DNA of 64,000 bases from Gloeothece verrucosa PCC 7822 (GTDB lineage Bacteria; Cyanobacteriota; Cyanobacteriia; Cyanobacteriales; Microcystaceae): contig NC_014501.1 of the NCBI RefSeq assembly GCF_000147335.1, forward strand, positions 6,006,501-6,070,500. The letters are read 5' to 3'. The notes below the pieces were generated by a model that was not told where the DNA came from, did not search any database, and saw nothing but the letters and a program-made list of their open reading frames with translations. Positions 8,918 through 17,742 of this stretch are shown here, piece by piece (position 1 is the first letter of the stretch; each line of letters opens with the position of its first letter). A program made the translations under genes and the position numbers.

Positions 8918-9976
8918 TTAGAGCGCGTTACCGCGAGGTAGAACTTCTTCAGGGAATACAAATTGTTCATGAGGCTGATCTTGGGGAGCCATCCAAGCTC
9001 TTAACCCTTCGTTCAGCAGAATGTTTTTAGTATAGAATGTTTCAAACTCGGGGTCTTCAGCCGCCCGTAATTCTTGTGAAACAAAGTCATAAGCCCGCAG
9101 GTTCAAGGCAATACCGATGATGCCAATGCTGGCCATCCACAAGCCGGTAACCGGCACAAACAGCATGAAGAAGTGTAACCAACGCTTGTTAGAAAAAGCA
9201 ATCCCAAAGATTTGAGACCAGAAACGGTTAGCCGTAACCATTGAATAGGTTTCTTCAGCTTGGGTTGGTTCAAATGCTCTGAAGGTGTTAGCTTCGTCCC
9301 CATCTTGGAAGAGGGTATTTTCTACGGTTGCACCGTGAATCGCACAAAGCAGCGCACCACCGAGTACACCAGCAACGCCCATCATGTGGAAGGGGTTAAG
9401 GGTGAAGTTGTGGAAACCTTGTACAAACAAGATGAAACGGAAGATACCAGCTACTCCGAAACTGGGAGCGAAGAACCAGCTAGACTGTCCCAAGGGGTAC
9501 ATCAGGAATACTGATACGAATACCGCAATAGGCGCAGAGAAAGCAATGGCGTTGTAAGGACGAATGCCGACTAGACGGGCAATTTCAAACTGACGCAGCA
9601 TGAAGCCTATCAGCGAGAAAGCACCGTGAAGGGCGACAAAGGGCCATAACCCACCAATTTGAAACCAGCGAGTCAAGTCACCTTGAGCTTCTGGACCCCA
9701 GAGGAACAGAATGGAGTGACCCATGCTGTCAGCCGGAGTTGAAACCGCTACGGTCAAGAAGTTACAGCCTTCTAAGTAGGAACTGGCTAGTCCGTGAGTA
9801 TACCAAGAGGTCACAAAGGTAGTACCAGTTAACCATCCACCCAGGGCCATGTAGGCACAGGGGAACAGTAATAAACCAGACCAACCAATAAATACAAAGC
9901 GATCGCGCTTTAACCAGTCATCAACGACATCAAACACGCCTCTTTCGGCTGGGGCACGTCCGACTGCAATAGTCAT
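8918..9976 (-). CDS. psbD: Photosystem II reaction centre protein D2
   Basis: D2 forms the photosystem II reaction centre heterodimer with D1 and binds P680 chlorophyll, pheophytin and plastoquinone QA. The 352-residue protein begins MTIAVGRAPAERGVFDVVDD and ends FPEEVLPRGNAL, exactly as D2 does, with five membrane helices. The reading frame extends 16 codons upstream, but GGAG seven bases before this ATG and the conserved N-terminus fix the start. No psbC follows; a terminator and an unrelated gene do. In cyanobacteria one psbD copy overlaps psbC and a second may stand alone, so this is probably the second, monocistronic copy. Confidence 0.98.
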   Translation of the reverse strand: MTIAVGRAPAERGVFDVVDDWLKRDRFVFIGWSGLLLFPCAYMALGGWLTGTTFVTSWYTHGLASSYLEGCNFLTVAVSTPADSMGHSILFLWGPEAQGDLTRWFQIGGLWPFVALHGAFSLIGFMLRQFEIARLVGIRPYNAIAFSAPIAVFVSVFLMYPLGQSSWFFAPSFGVAGIFRFILFVQGFHNFTLNPFHMMGVAGVLGGALLCAIHGATVENTLFQDGDEANTFRAFEPTQAEETYSMVTANRFWSQIFGIAFSNKRWLHFFMLFVPVTGLWMASIGIIGIALNLRAYDFVSQELRAAEDPEFETFYTKNILLNEGLRAWMAPQDQPHEQFVFPEEVLPRGNAL

Positions 9977-10251
9977 AGGAATCTCCGAAATGAGTATAAG
10001 AGCAGGGTTGTTATGATTTCTCATTATCGGTCAAGTAGGCCCCTCTAACCGAGGAGTATAGCTTGAACTCAATTGTGAGAAACCGTTACGTTTCTTAATA
10101 CAATCTATATTAAAGGAAACTTTTCAACTTTGCTAGTCCAATAATTAAAAAAATCTAAAAATTGCTCAGAGCCTTATCCAGAATTGCTCACAGCAGGATC
10201 GGCAATATTTAGTCGATAATGAGAAAAGAATAAATTACCAGGGAACCGCTT

Positions 10252-10521
10252 ATGTACACGATTGACATAATTCTCAAGATGAGTCCGATCCCCGTTTCAG
10301 TACAACGTAAAGACGAAGAATCGGCCCAAGCCTTGTATCAGAGCATCACCGAAGCCATGCAAGAAGCTAACCCAAAGCTTTTAGAATTGACTTGTGACAA
10401 ACAGCCAGATAAAAAAGTCGCTATTTTCAGCAATCAAATCAGTGCGGTGGTGGTTTCTCAGAAAACCGGAGCGGCAGCCGCCGGTCGTGCCCCCGGATTT
10501 TTAGCCATCGGAGAACTCTAA
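10252..10521 (+). CDS. UPF0367 family protein
   Basis: 89-residue conserved cyanobacterial protein of unknown function. The start MYTIDIILKMSPIPVSVQRK, the LTCDKQ segment and the AAAAGRAPGF tail are hallmarks of UPF0367. It is divergent from psbD with about 275 bp between them, and 77 bp upstream of an ABC ATPase gene that may be co-transcribed. Confidence 0.85.
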   Translation: MYTIDIILKMSPIPVSVQRKDEESAQALYQSITEAMQEANPKLLELTCDKQPDKKVAIFSNQISAVVVSQKTGAAAAGRAPGFLAIGEL

Positions 10522-10559
10522 GAAGACTCAACAGTCAACAGTGAACAAATAGCTTACCT

Positions 10560-10584
10560 GTTAACTGTTAACTATTAACTTTAA
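10560..10584. repeat. short tandem heptamer repeat
   Basis: About three and a half copies of TTAACTN (TTAACTG, TTAACTA, TTAACTT, TAAC) between the UPF0367 and ABC genes. Such short tandemly repeated sequences are common in cyanobacterial spacers. Confidence 0.7.
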
Positions 10585-10598
10585 CCCACTAATCACTC

Positions 10599-11282
10599 AT
10601 GACTAATGACCCATCAGCCATTCGCGCTCTTGATTTAAGCTTTAACTGGCCCAACGGAAGCTCTGTCCTAGAAGGTTGTTCTTTAGAAGTCCCTAAAGGG
10701 GAATTCTGGATGTTACTAGGAACGAATGGCAGTGGGAAATCTACCTTATTGCGGCTGCTGGCGGGGTTACTGACTCCTCAATCCGGAGAAATTCAAATCA
10801 CTTCGCCAGTGGGCTTTGTCTTCCAAAATCCGGATCATCAATTAGTCATGCCCACAGTTGGGGCAGATGTCGCTTTTGGACTGGTTAAAGAAAAATTATC
10901 CTGGACATCTGTCAGACAGCGAGTCAAAGAAGCCTTAGCCGCCGTTAATTTATTAGATCTAGAAAGACGGCCCATTTATGCCCTTAGCGGCGGACAAAAA
11001 CAGCGTATTGCCATTGCTGGGGCACTGGCTCGTCAATGCGAGGTACTCTTATTAGATGAACCCACCGCCTTGCTAGACCCAGACACCCAACAGGAATTAG
11101 TCATTCAGGTACAACGCTTAGTGAAAAATCGCGGCTTAACCGCCTTGTGGGTCACTCATCGATTAGATGAATTAAACTTTTGCGACGGAGCATTCTTGAT
11201 AGAACAGGGAAAAGTGACCGCTCAAGGAGAACCCAGTCAAATTAAAGAAAAACTTTTGCAAGTCGTCGATAGAGAATCCTAA
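10599..11282 (+). CDS. ECF/CbiO-type ABC transporter ATP-binding protein
   Basis: Single ATPase domain (227 residues) with Walker A GTNGSGKST (about 43-51), the Q-loop FQNPDHQLVMPTVGADVAFG (the NPDxQ form typical of energy-coupling-factor/CbiO ATPases), signature LSGGQKQR and Walker B VLLLDEPTALLDP, then the H-loop THR. No membrane or substrate-binding subunit gene is adjacent, so its partners must be elsewhere. Metal-ion or vitamin uptake is the family expectation. Confidence 0.88.
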   Translation: MTNDPSAIRALDLSFNWPNGSSVLEGCSLEVPKGEFWMLLGTNGSGKSTLLRLLAGLLTPQSGEIQITSPVGFVFQNPDHQLVMPTVGADVAFGLVKEKLSWTSVRQRVKEALAAVNLLDLERRPIYALSGGQKQRIAIAGALARQCEVLLLDEPTALLDPDTQQELVIQVQRLVKNRGLTALWVTHRLDELNFCDGAFLIEQGKVTAQGEPSQIKEKLLQVVDRES

Positions 11283-11349
11283 ATATTTGTTAAAATTTGA
11301 AAATGTTAGTTTTCATTTACACCAACGTGCAAAATTTTTACCTAGAACA

Positions 11350-11898
11350 ATGGCCGCGTCTTCCCCCCAAGCTTTACTCCTGGTTGATGGTTACAACATC
11401 ATCGGCTCTTGGTCTTCTCTAAAACAGATTCACGAACAAAGAGGTCTAGAGTCAGCCCGCCGAGAATTAGTAGAAAACCTTATTAATTACACGGCTCATC
11501 AAGGATATCATACTCAAGTGGTCTTCGATGCCCAATATCAGAAGACTCCCTCAACTGAAGAACAATTTACCCCAAACCTCTCGGTTTACTATACGGCTTT
11601 TGCCCAAACAGCAGACACTTACATTGAAAAGATTTGTGCTTCTTTCTATCGTCAGTCTTTCTCTAAGTGTTCTAGAATCATTGTCGCTACCTCAGATCAT
11701 GCTCAACGCCTGACAATCATCGGCTATGGCGCAGAATGGATGTCAGCGCAACGACTGGCTCATGACGTAGATTTTGTGGCTAATAAAATTAAGAAAAAGC
11801 ATCGACCCCGGAAACCATCTCAGGGTCGATTTTTAGTCAATGGACTGGATGCCAAATCTCAAGAACTGCTTGCCCGATGGCGACAGGGGAATTATTGA
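11350..11898 (+). CDS. NYN domain protein (YacP-like putative ribonuclease)
   Basis: PIN-like NYN/YacP fold: LLLVDGYNIIGSW at the N-terminus carries the metal-binding Asp and Asn. VVFDAQYQ, TADTYIEKI and IIVATSDHAQR supply further acidic residues, and a basic C-terminal tail (KIKKKHRPRKPSQGR) could bind RNA. A longer frame from a TTG exists, but the ATG giving MAASSPQALLLVDGYN fits the family. Bacillus YacP/Rae1 is a ribosome-associated endoribonuclease; an RNase role here is by homology. Confidence 0.85.
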   Translation: MAASSPQALLLVDGYNIIGSWSSLKQIHEQRGLESARRELVENLINYTAHQGYHTQVVFDAQYQKTPSTEEQFTPNLSVYYTAFAQTADTYIEKICASFYRQSFSKCSRIIVATSDHAQRLTIIGYGAEWMSAQRLAHDVDFVANKIKKKHRPRKPSQGRFLVNGLDAKSQELLARWRQGNY

Positions 11899-11982
11899 CA
11901 TTTCCTGGCACGCCACTTCTCTTTATGTAGCGATTTTCCGCTCGCTTGCTGAAAAATTTGTTCGTTTTCCCTTAAAAGAAAT

Positions 11983-12489
11983 TTACCACCAACGCAGTTG
12001 TAAATAATTTCGTGGCGGTTGATTGAGTTCTTGCTCAGTTAACCACTCTACAGGCTGATAAGTTTTAAAAACATGGTCCCACCAGTCTAGCGCTAAACCA
12101 AAATTATGATGCCACTGGTTATACTTGTGATGAACATAGTGAACCGGCATCGTCATCCAAAAACAGGCCTTGGGGTTTTCATGTTGTAACTGATGAGCAT
12201 AGGCAGAAAAAGCCGCATAAGCTAAACTGCCGAGCAACCAACCAATACCCACAGGCATAGCAATCAAAAACGGGAGGCACATCATAATTATCGTACCCTT
12301 AAGATAGTCAAAAAACTCCCATAAGACACCCTGTCCTTCATTGCGACGGTGATGGTCTCGATGGCGTTTACCAAACCGAACAGAAAAGTGCATTAAGCGA
12401 TGAACCCAATATTCTACCAAACTGGCGAAAATAAAAGCACTGATGAAAGAAATAATGGTGATGGAAATGGATGAGGATAACTCGGTCAT
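11983..12489 (-). CDS. Fatty acid hydroxylase superfamily protein (sterol desaturase/carotene hydroxylase-like)
   Basis: Membrane di-iron protein of 168 residues with the histidine clusters expected of the superfamily: HRLMH (about 31-35), HRDHH (about 43-47), HQLQH (near 102) and HYVHHKYNQWHHN (near 117-129). Two hydrophobic stretches lie between the clusters. Members hydroxylate or desaturate lipid, sterol or carotenoid substrates. It lies about 200 bp from, and divergent to, the Rieske oxygenase that opens the lipid-like cluster, so it may act on the same product; the substrate is not known. Confidence 0.82.
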   Translation of the reverse strand: MTELSSSISITIISFISAFIFASLVEYWVHRLMHFSVRFGKRHRDHHRRNEGQGVLWEFFDYLKGTIIMMCLPFLIAMPVGIGWLLGSLAYAAFSAYAHQLQHENPKACFWMTMPVHYVHHKYNQWHHNFGLALDWWDHVFKTYQPVEWLTEQELNQPPRNYLQLRWW

Positions 12490-12685
12490 AGACTAATACC
12501 TTAGCTGTTAACGCTCTAAAAAATCACAAGGATTAAAAGTGAAGATTGCTTTTATCGTCTTAATAATGACTTTATTTTGCTTTTAATCTACCTACGAGTA
12601 TATTTAACACAAGCTGATGTGTTGTATCAAACTTGTCTTGCAGGAACATAGAAGAGAAGCTTAAGATCTACATCAATAACATTTT

Positions 12686-13729
12686 ATGAGTGTGAGGAAA
12701 ACTGAGCAACCAAATATGGAATCGACGATAACGCTCTCTAGTCAGCCGGTTCAAAACCGTGTGCGAGAAATTGGTATAAATCCGAATTACTGGTACCCTG
12801 TCGCTTGGGCTTATAATCTAAAACCGACTCAAATCATCCCCGTTGTCGTTTGGCAACAAGCGATCGCCGTTTACCGAGATAGCAAGGGTCAACTTCATGC
12901 CCTAGAAAATGCTTGTCCTCACAAAGGAGTTGTACTCGATAAAGGGGAAGTCCGCGAAAATATTCTAGTCTGCCCTTATCACGGTTGGGAATTTAACCCC
13001 GAGGGAGAATGTATAAAAATTCCTTATCTTCCCCCTGAACAAAAACTCCCCTGTGCCAAAGCTCGCAGTTATCCAGTACAGGAAAAATATGGAATTATTT
13101 GGGTTTTTCCGGGTGATGCGAGTTTAGCCACACAGCAATCTCTGCCTGATCTACCAGAATATAACGATCCAGACTGGATCATTGTAGAAATTCCGGCTCA
13201 TTTTAAAGCTCATTTTTCCATCTGTAATGAAAACACAATGGATGTCTTTCATGGCTTCCTACATCGAAATTTACAGGGATGGTTTGATCCGATTCTGCTC
13301 AAATTGCGACAACAAGAAGATAGTGTCTATGCTGAATATCGCGTCTCTTACCGAGGATGGATCTCGAAATTTATCAATTTAACTAATGATGCTAATCAAG
13401 TGACAACTCGAACGATTTCTATTGAATATAACTACCCTCACTATCACAGCACTTTAGAAGGGGTTTCATCCCTTTATTTAATGCGTTTACCCGTGAGTCT
13501 CACTGAAACTCGGTCTTTTAGCCTTTTCTTTATTAAAGTTCGCTTACCTAAATGGTTAGTTAATTTGATCAGAGGGCAATTAACAACAATTATTTGGCAT
13601 TTCTTGTTTAAAAAATTTCTCGACCAAGATATTGAAATGATCGAAAGTGAACAGCAAACCTATTTGGCCAATCCTCAACGTCAGTATGTGGAAATTAACC
13701 CCAGCCATAATCGCCCTTCAACGCGTTAA
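12686..13729 (+). CDS. Rieske [2Fe-2S] oxygenase, C-terminus frameshifted
   Basis: Ring-hydroxylating-type oxygenase alpha subunit. The Rieske cluster ligands are CPHKG (Cys77, His79) and CPYHGW (Cys96, His99). A mononuclear iron site is suggested by NENTMDVFHGFLH (about 181-193). The last eight residues (SHNRPSTR) look wrong: shifting one base after EINP, in the CCCC run at 13699-13702, continues in another frame as AIIALQRVN and AQYEKFVQQ to a TAA at 13788-13790, about 29 residues further. So either a recent frameshift or a sequencing error removed the natural tail. Both metal sites remain. It is the first gene of a plus-strand series with the oxoamine synthase. An ATG ten codons in is an alternative start. 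Confidence 0.85.
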   Translation: MSVRKTEQPNMESTITLSSQPVQNRVREIGINPNYWYPVAWAYNLKPTQIIPVVVWQQAIAVYRDSKGQLHALENACPHKGVVLDKGEVRENILVCPYHGWEFNPEGECIKIPYLPPEQKLPCAKARSYPVQEKYGIIWVFPGDASLATQQSLPDLPEYNDPDWIIVEIPAHFKAHFSICNENTMDVFHGFLHRNLQGWFDPILLKLRQQEDSVYAEYRVSYRGWISKFINLTNDANQVTTRTISIEYNYPHYHSTLEGVSSLYLMRLPVSLTETRSFSLFFIKVRLPKWLVNLIRGQLTTIIWHFLFKKFLDQDIEMIESEQQTYLANPQRQYVEINPSHNRPSTR

Positions 13730-13840
13730 TATTGCCCAATACGAAAAATTTGTGCAACAATCTCAATCATCATCGAATCACAAAAATTAATCGGTTGAGT
13801 ATCTAGCTTATCGGTATTACCTAAAAAGAGGAAATAGATT

Positions 13841-15106
13841 GTGGAAGTTGTTCAAGACTATATGCAAGCTCTTTATGAGAGCGGACTGTATCCAGATAAA
13901 TTTGTCTGTCATTACAAACAGGGGAATTTCGTTGATGTCGAAGACCCCAGCACGGGCCAACACTACAAGCTGTTGACTTTTTGTACTAATGATATTTTAG
14001 GATTAGTACAGTCAGAAGCCGTTAAGCGCGCGGCTATTGAGGCAATTTGGCAGTATGGGACCTCTAATAGTTCCTGTTCAGTCTTGAGTGGTCGAATTGA
14101 TCTCCATCGTCAGCTAGAAGAAGAAATTTCTGCGTTTAAACATTTGCCTCATACCCATTTATTTCTCAATGCTTGGATGGCGATGCAAGCGCTAATGGAT
14201 GGCTTTTGTCATTTTGCCATAACCTTGCCGGATTTCCGCAATACTCGAGAGACCTTAATATTAACAGATGTCCTCAATCATGGCTGTATCATCTCGGCTG
14301 TGGTGAATGCCGATAACCGCTCAGGAAAAGTATTTAGTCATAGTCCTGAAGTTCGAGTCAAACCCTATCGCCACTGTGATGTCAAAGACTTAGCCCGCAA
14401 ATTAAAGCGTTACGCTAAACCCGATGATCGGATTATGCTGGTTTCTGACGCGGTGTTCTCGATGGATGGAGATATCGCCCCCTTACCCGAGATGCTCGAC
14501 ATCTTAGAAAATTATCCGGGTAGCACGATCGTGATGGATGAAGCTCATGCGAGTGGGGCAATTGGCCCAACTGGCGGGGGAATTTATGATTATTTTGGCA
14601 TTAGTCCCCAAGAGGTTCTAAATCGCGGCATTAACCCCATTATTATGACCACCTTTTCCAAGTTCGCCGCCTCAGCCGGAGCAGCCATTAGCAGTTATTC
14701 CAAAGAACTGATAGATTTATTAGATGTTTCTCCTACTTCCATTGGCACCATTTCTCTACCGCCTCCGACTACAGCCGCCGCTTTAGAAAGTATCCGTCAA
14801 GTCAGACAAAATCCCGAATTAGTGCAAATTCTCCAGTCCAATACCCGTTACTTGCGCTCACGCCTGAAGGAAAAGGAATTTATGGCCATAGGAGAAACCA
14901 ATGTTATTCCCGTTCTGCTGCCTCCAGAGTTAAATCCTAAAGCCTTTGCCACTTATATGATGGAAAACTACGGCGTTTGGATATCTCCTATCTGGTTTAT
15001 TGCTAAACCTCGCCTGAGAATTACGGTAACAGCCCTTCATACCGAAGCGGAAATGGATCAATTAGTGGATGCGATGGTCGCTACTCGGGAGGCACTATCT
15101 CGATGA
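13841..15106 (+). CDS. Alpha-oxoamine synthase (PLP-dependent, serine palmitoyltransferase/BioF/KBL-like)
   Basis: Fold-type I PLP enzyme of 421 residues that should condense an amino acid with an acyl thioester, releasing CO2. Visible landmarks: NDILGL (50-55), SGRIDLHRQLE (83-93), DVLNHG with the PLP-stacking His147, FSMDGD (206-211), DEAHASGAIG (233-242) and TTFSKFAASAG with Schiff-base Lys274. The GTG start has AGAGG upstream. It overlaps the GH3-type gene by 4 bp (ATGA), implying translational coupling. The DEAH and TFSK forms recall serine palmitoyltransferase and CqsA more than BioF, but the acyl and amino-acid substrates are not determined. Together with the ceramide-synthase-like and reductase-like genes at 19699-21794 it suggests sphingoid base formation. 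Confidence 0.87.
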   Translation: MEVVQDYMQALYESGLYPDKFVCHYKQGNFVDVEDPSTGQHYKLLTFCTNDILGLVQSEAVKRAAIEAIWQYGTSNSSCSVLSGRIDLHRQLEEEISAFKHLPHTHLFLNAWMAMQALMDGFCHFAITLPDFRNTRETLILTDVLNHGCIISAVVNADNRSGKVFSHSPEVRVKPYRHCDVKDLARKLKRYAKPDDRIMLVSDAVFSMDGDIAPLPEMLDILENYPGSTIVMDEAHASGAIGPTGGGIYDYFGISPQEVLNRGINPIIMTTFSKFAASAGAAISSYSKELIDLLDVSPTSIGTISLPPPTTAAALESIRQVRQNPELVQILQSNTRYLRSRLKEKEFMAIGETNVIPVLLPPELNPKAFATYMMENYGVWISPIWFIAKPRLRITVTALHTEAEMDQLVDAMVATREALSR

Positions 15107-16773
15107 GCAGTATATTATTATCTTTACTGACTACGATCGCCGTTCGTAGAAAGGAAGAGTTTATCGCTCAAACTCATCATCTAGAATCAGTCCAAAATCA
15201 GTTTCTTCTGACCCTATTAAAAACTTACCAAAATACGGTACTGGGTCAGAAGTGGAAAATCGGCGAGATTAAAACCGTTGAACAATTCCGCGATCGTATT
15301 CCCATCTTGCCCTATAGCTTCTATCATCCCTATATGGAACAAATTAGCCAAGGGCAAGCTAATATTCTCACTAGCGATCCAGTGGTTTATCTGAATTTGA
15401 CCAGTGGGACAACCAGTAAAAAGAAACTCATCCCCGTTACGAAACGCTCCCGCAAAAAAAGACAATTAGTCAATCAAGTTGCCCAAGGCTTTTTAGCCGA
15501 AGCCATCCAAAAACGGGGAATTTCTTTAGGGAAAATGCTGCTCACCAGTTCAGTCAAACTGGCAGGCTATACCCAGAGCGGTATTCCCTACGGTCCGGTG
15601 AGTGTGGGCGATCTCCGCTTGAGTAACTTTCTCTACAAGCAAATTTTTGTCCATCCTTATCAAGCCCTACAATCAAGTGATAGTTTAGCGCGGCATTATG
15701 TTTGTCTGCTATTTGCTCTGCAATATCCCTACTTAGGGGTACTAGGGGCTAATTTTCCCGTTTTAGCACTGCGCCTAGCCGACTACTTAGAAAGTTATGC
15801 TGAGGAGTTAATTGAAGACCTTAAAACGGGTACTATAGCCCCTTGGCTACCCCTCGAACCCCCATTAAGAGCCTCTCTAGAAAAACAGTTGAAACCCCAG
15901 CCCCAACGGGCGGCGAGGTTGCGGGAGATTTTAAAAGCTGAAGGTTGTCTGACTCCTCAATTGGCTTGGTCTTCTATTGGTTGTATAGTCACCGCCCGAG
16001 GAGGAACCTCGAGTTTTTATTTTCAACGGTTTCCTGCCCATTTTGGGGATACTCCGGTGTTTGGGGGAATTTATGCTTCTGCGGAGGCAACTTTTGGAGT
16101 CTATTCTGACTTGAATGATGACCATACCATCTTAGCCATTAATAGCGGCTTTTATGAATTTATTCCCCAGGAGCAGTGGGAAGCAGAACAACCCAAAACC
16201 TTACTCCCCCAAGAGGTGAAAGTCGGACAGCCCTATCGAATTTTAGTCACGAATTATAATGGTTTTTATCGTTATGATATCGGGGATGTGGTAGAAGTTG
16301 TCGGTTTTTATCATCAGACTCCCATTATTACCTTTAGATATCGTTATAAGGGCTTGTTGTCTTCTACTACTGAAAAAACCACAGAGTACCATGTAACTCA
16401 GGTAATGGGGCAACTGCAACAAGAATTTAGTGTTCCTTTAGAAAGTTTTTGTGTAACACTTTCGGAACAAGAAATACCCCCTCATTATTTGGTCAATATA
16501 GAACTGCGGCCGGGATATCGTTTGAATAATCCTGAATATTTTGTCACGCGATTTGATGACAAACTCAAACAAATTCATACTTCTTATGCGCTCAAGCGAA
16601 AAGATCAAGTTCCTCCCCCTCGTCTGAGGATTTTAGCCCCCGGAAGTTTTGCCCAAGTTCGTCAACGTTTACTGGATCGAGGCATACCAGAATCTCATCT
16701 TAAATTGCCTCATATTAGTGAAGATCGTCAATTTCTTGCTGGCCTAAATGTGGAGCAGGAAATCACCGCCTGA
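15103..16773 (+). CDS. GH3-family acyl-adenylate-forming enzyme
   Basis: GH3 enzymes belong to the ANL adenylating superfamily and, in plants, conjugate amino acids to auxin or jasmonate. This 556-residue protein has the nucleotide-binding segment LNLTSGTTSKKKLIPVT (about 98-113), FGGIYASAEATFGV in the middle, and YRYDIGDVVEVVGF before the C-terminal cap. Bacterial members are of uncertain function. The 4-bp overlap with the oxoamine synthase implies a joint reaction: it could activate a fatty or aromatic acid for condensation, or acylate the amine product. No acyl carrier protein gene is present here. Confidence 0.85.
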   Translation: MSSILLSLLTTIAVRRKEEFIAQTHHLESVQNQFLLTLLKTYQNTVLGQKWKIGEIKTVEQFRDRIPILPYSFYHPYMEQISQGQANILTSDPVVYLNLTSGTTSKKKLIPVTKRSRKKRQLVNQVAQGFLAEAIQKRGISLGKMLLTSSVKLAGYTQSGIPYGPVSVGDLRLSNFLYKQIFVHPYQALQSSDSLARHYVCLLFALQYPYLGVLGANFPVLALRLADYLESYAEELIEDLKTGTIAPWLPLEPPLRASLEKQLKPQPQRAARLREILKAEGCLTPQLAWSSIGCIVTARGGTSSFYFQRFPAHFGDTPVFGGIYASAEATFGVYSDLNDDHTILAINSGFYEFIPQEQWEAEQPKTLLPQEVKVGQPYRILVTNYNGFYRYDIGDVVEVVGFYHQTPIITFRYRYKGLLSSTTEKTTEYHVTQVMGQLQQEFSVPLESFCVTLSEQEIPPHYLVNIELRPGYRLNNPEYFVTRFDDKLKQIHTSYALKRKDQVPPPRLRILAPGSFAQVRQRLLDRGIPESHLKLPHISEDRQFLAGLNVEQEITA

Positions 16774-16828
16774 CCTTTTTTGAATTTGCTGATGCTATCG
16801 GGAACGCCCAAGATAATTTTGAATTGAT

Positions 16829-17572
16829 ATGAGTGGAATGACTTTAACAAGTAAGTTGATCAAAAGATTAGAAAACTGGATTTTAGCCGATAATTGGTTA
16901 GAAAATCAGGTGGCAAAACATTCTTTAATCGGAGATTCAATTTTTTTTGATACTGAGCAGTTTCCTTGGTCTAAAGAATTAGAAAAAAATTGGCAAGTTA
17001 TTCGCTCTGAACTTGAGCAAGTTCTCCCTTTTGTGAACGAGTTACCGAATTTTCAGGAGATTTCCGAGCGGCAATATAAAATAGCCAATGATGATCGCTG
17101 GAAAACTTATTTCTTTTATGCGTTTGGCTATAAATCTCAAAAAAACTGTGAAAGATGTCCCCAAACCGCAAAACTGATCGAAAAAATCCCCGGGCTTAAA
17201 GTGGCTTTTTTTTCGATTTTGGCCCCAGGTAAACATATTCCTGAACATCGGGGTAAACATAAAGGTTTAATTCGCTATCATTTGGGTTTGATGGCCCCTG
17301 AACCCAAAGCCGCTTGTCGCATTCGGGTGGCTGATCAAATTGCTTATTGGGAAGAAGGCAAAAGTTTAATTTTTGATGATACTTTTTTGCACGAAGTTTG
17401 GAATGATACTGAGGGTTATCGGGCGATTTTATTTTTAGATATTGCTAGACCTTTACGGTTTCCCTGGTCTTTAATTAATTGGTTAGTTAACCGTTTTATT
17501 ACGGCTTCTTCTATTGTTAAGCAAGCTAAAATTAATCATGAACTCTGGGAAAAAAAGTTTTACCCTCAATAG
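16829..17572 (+). CDS. Aspartyl/asparaginyl beta-hydroxylase family protein (LpxO-like)
   Basis: Fe(II)/2-oxoglutarate dioxygenase of 247 residues. Key residues: HIPEHRG with His140, RYHLGL (about 149-154), DDTFLHEVWN with His188, and GYRAILFLD with Arg198, which match the H...H...R iron and co-substrate ligands of PF05118. Hydrophobic C-terminal residues could attach it to membrane. LpxO, of the same family, hydroxylates C2 of an acyl chain on lipid A, so 2-hydroxylation of a lipid acyl chain is a reasonable guess. It is 55 bp downstream of the GH3-type gene and likely co-transcribed. Confidence 0.85.
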   Translation: MSGMTLTSKLIKRLENWILADNWLENQVAKHSLIGDSIFFDTEQFPWSKELEKNWQVIRSELEQVLPFVNELPNFQEISERQYKIANDDRWKTYFFYAFGYKSQKNCERCPQTAKLIEKIPGLKVAFFSILAPGKHIPEHRGKHKGLIRYHLGLMAPEPKAACRIRVADQIAYWEEGKSLIFDDTFLHEVWNDTEGYRAILFLDIARPLRFPWSLINWLVNRFITASSIVKQAKINHELWEKKFYPQ

Positions 17573-17742
17573 TCTTTTAAAAGCACAAGGAACTCCCATT
17601 GGTTCTTAGGATTTGCTTATTACAGTAACCGTAAAAACTCACAACCTCAAGCTGCTTAGCTCAAATGAGGGTGAGTTTCAACGAATATTTGAACTGATCC
17701 TTGTAAACTGGAGAAACCCCTAGAAAAACAACATTTGAATTT

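Noticed and set aside
9260..9514. Plus-strand frame within psbD
   Set aside because: Antisense shadow of highly conserved psbD coding sequence.
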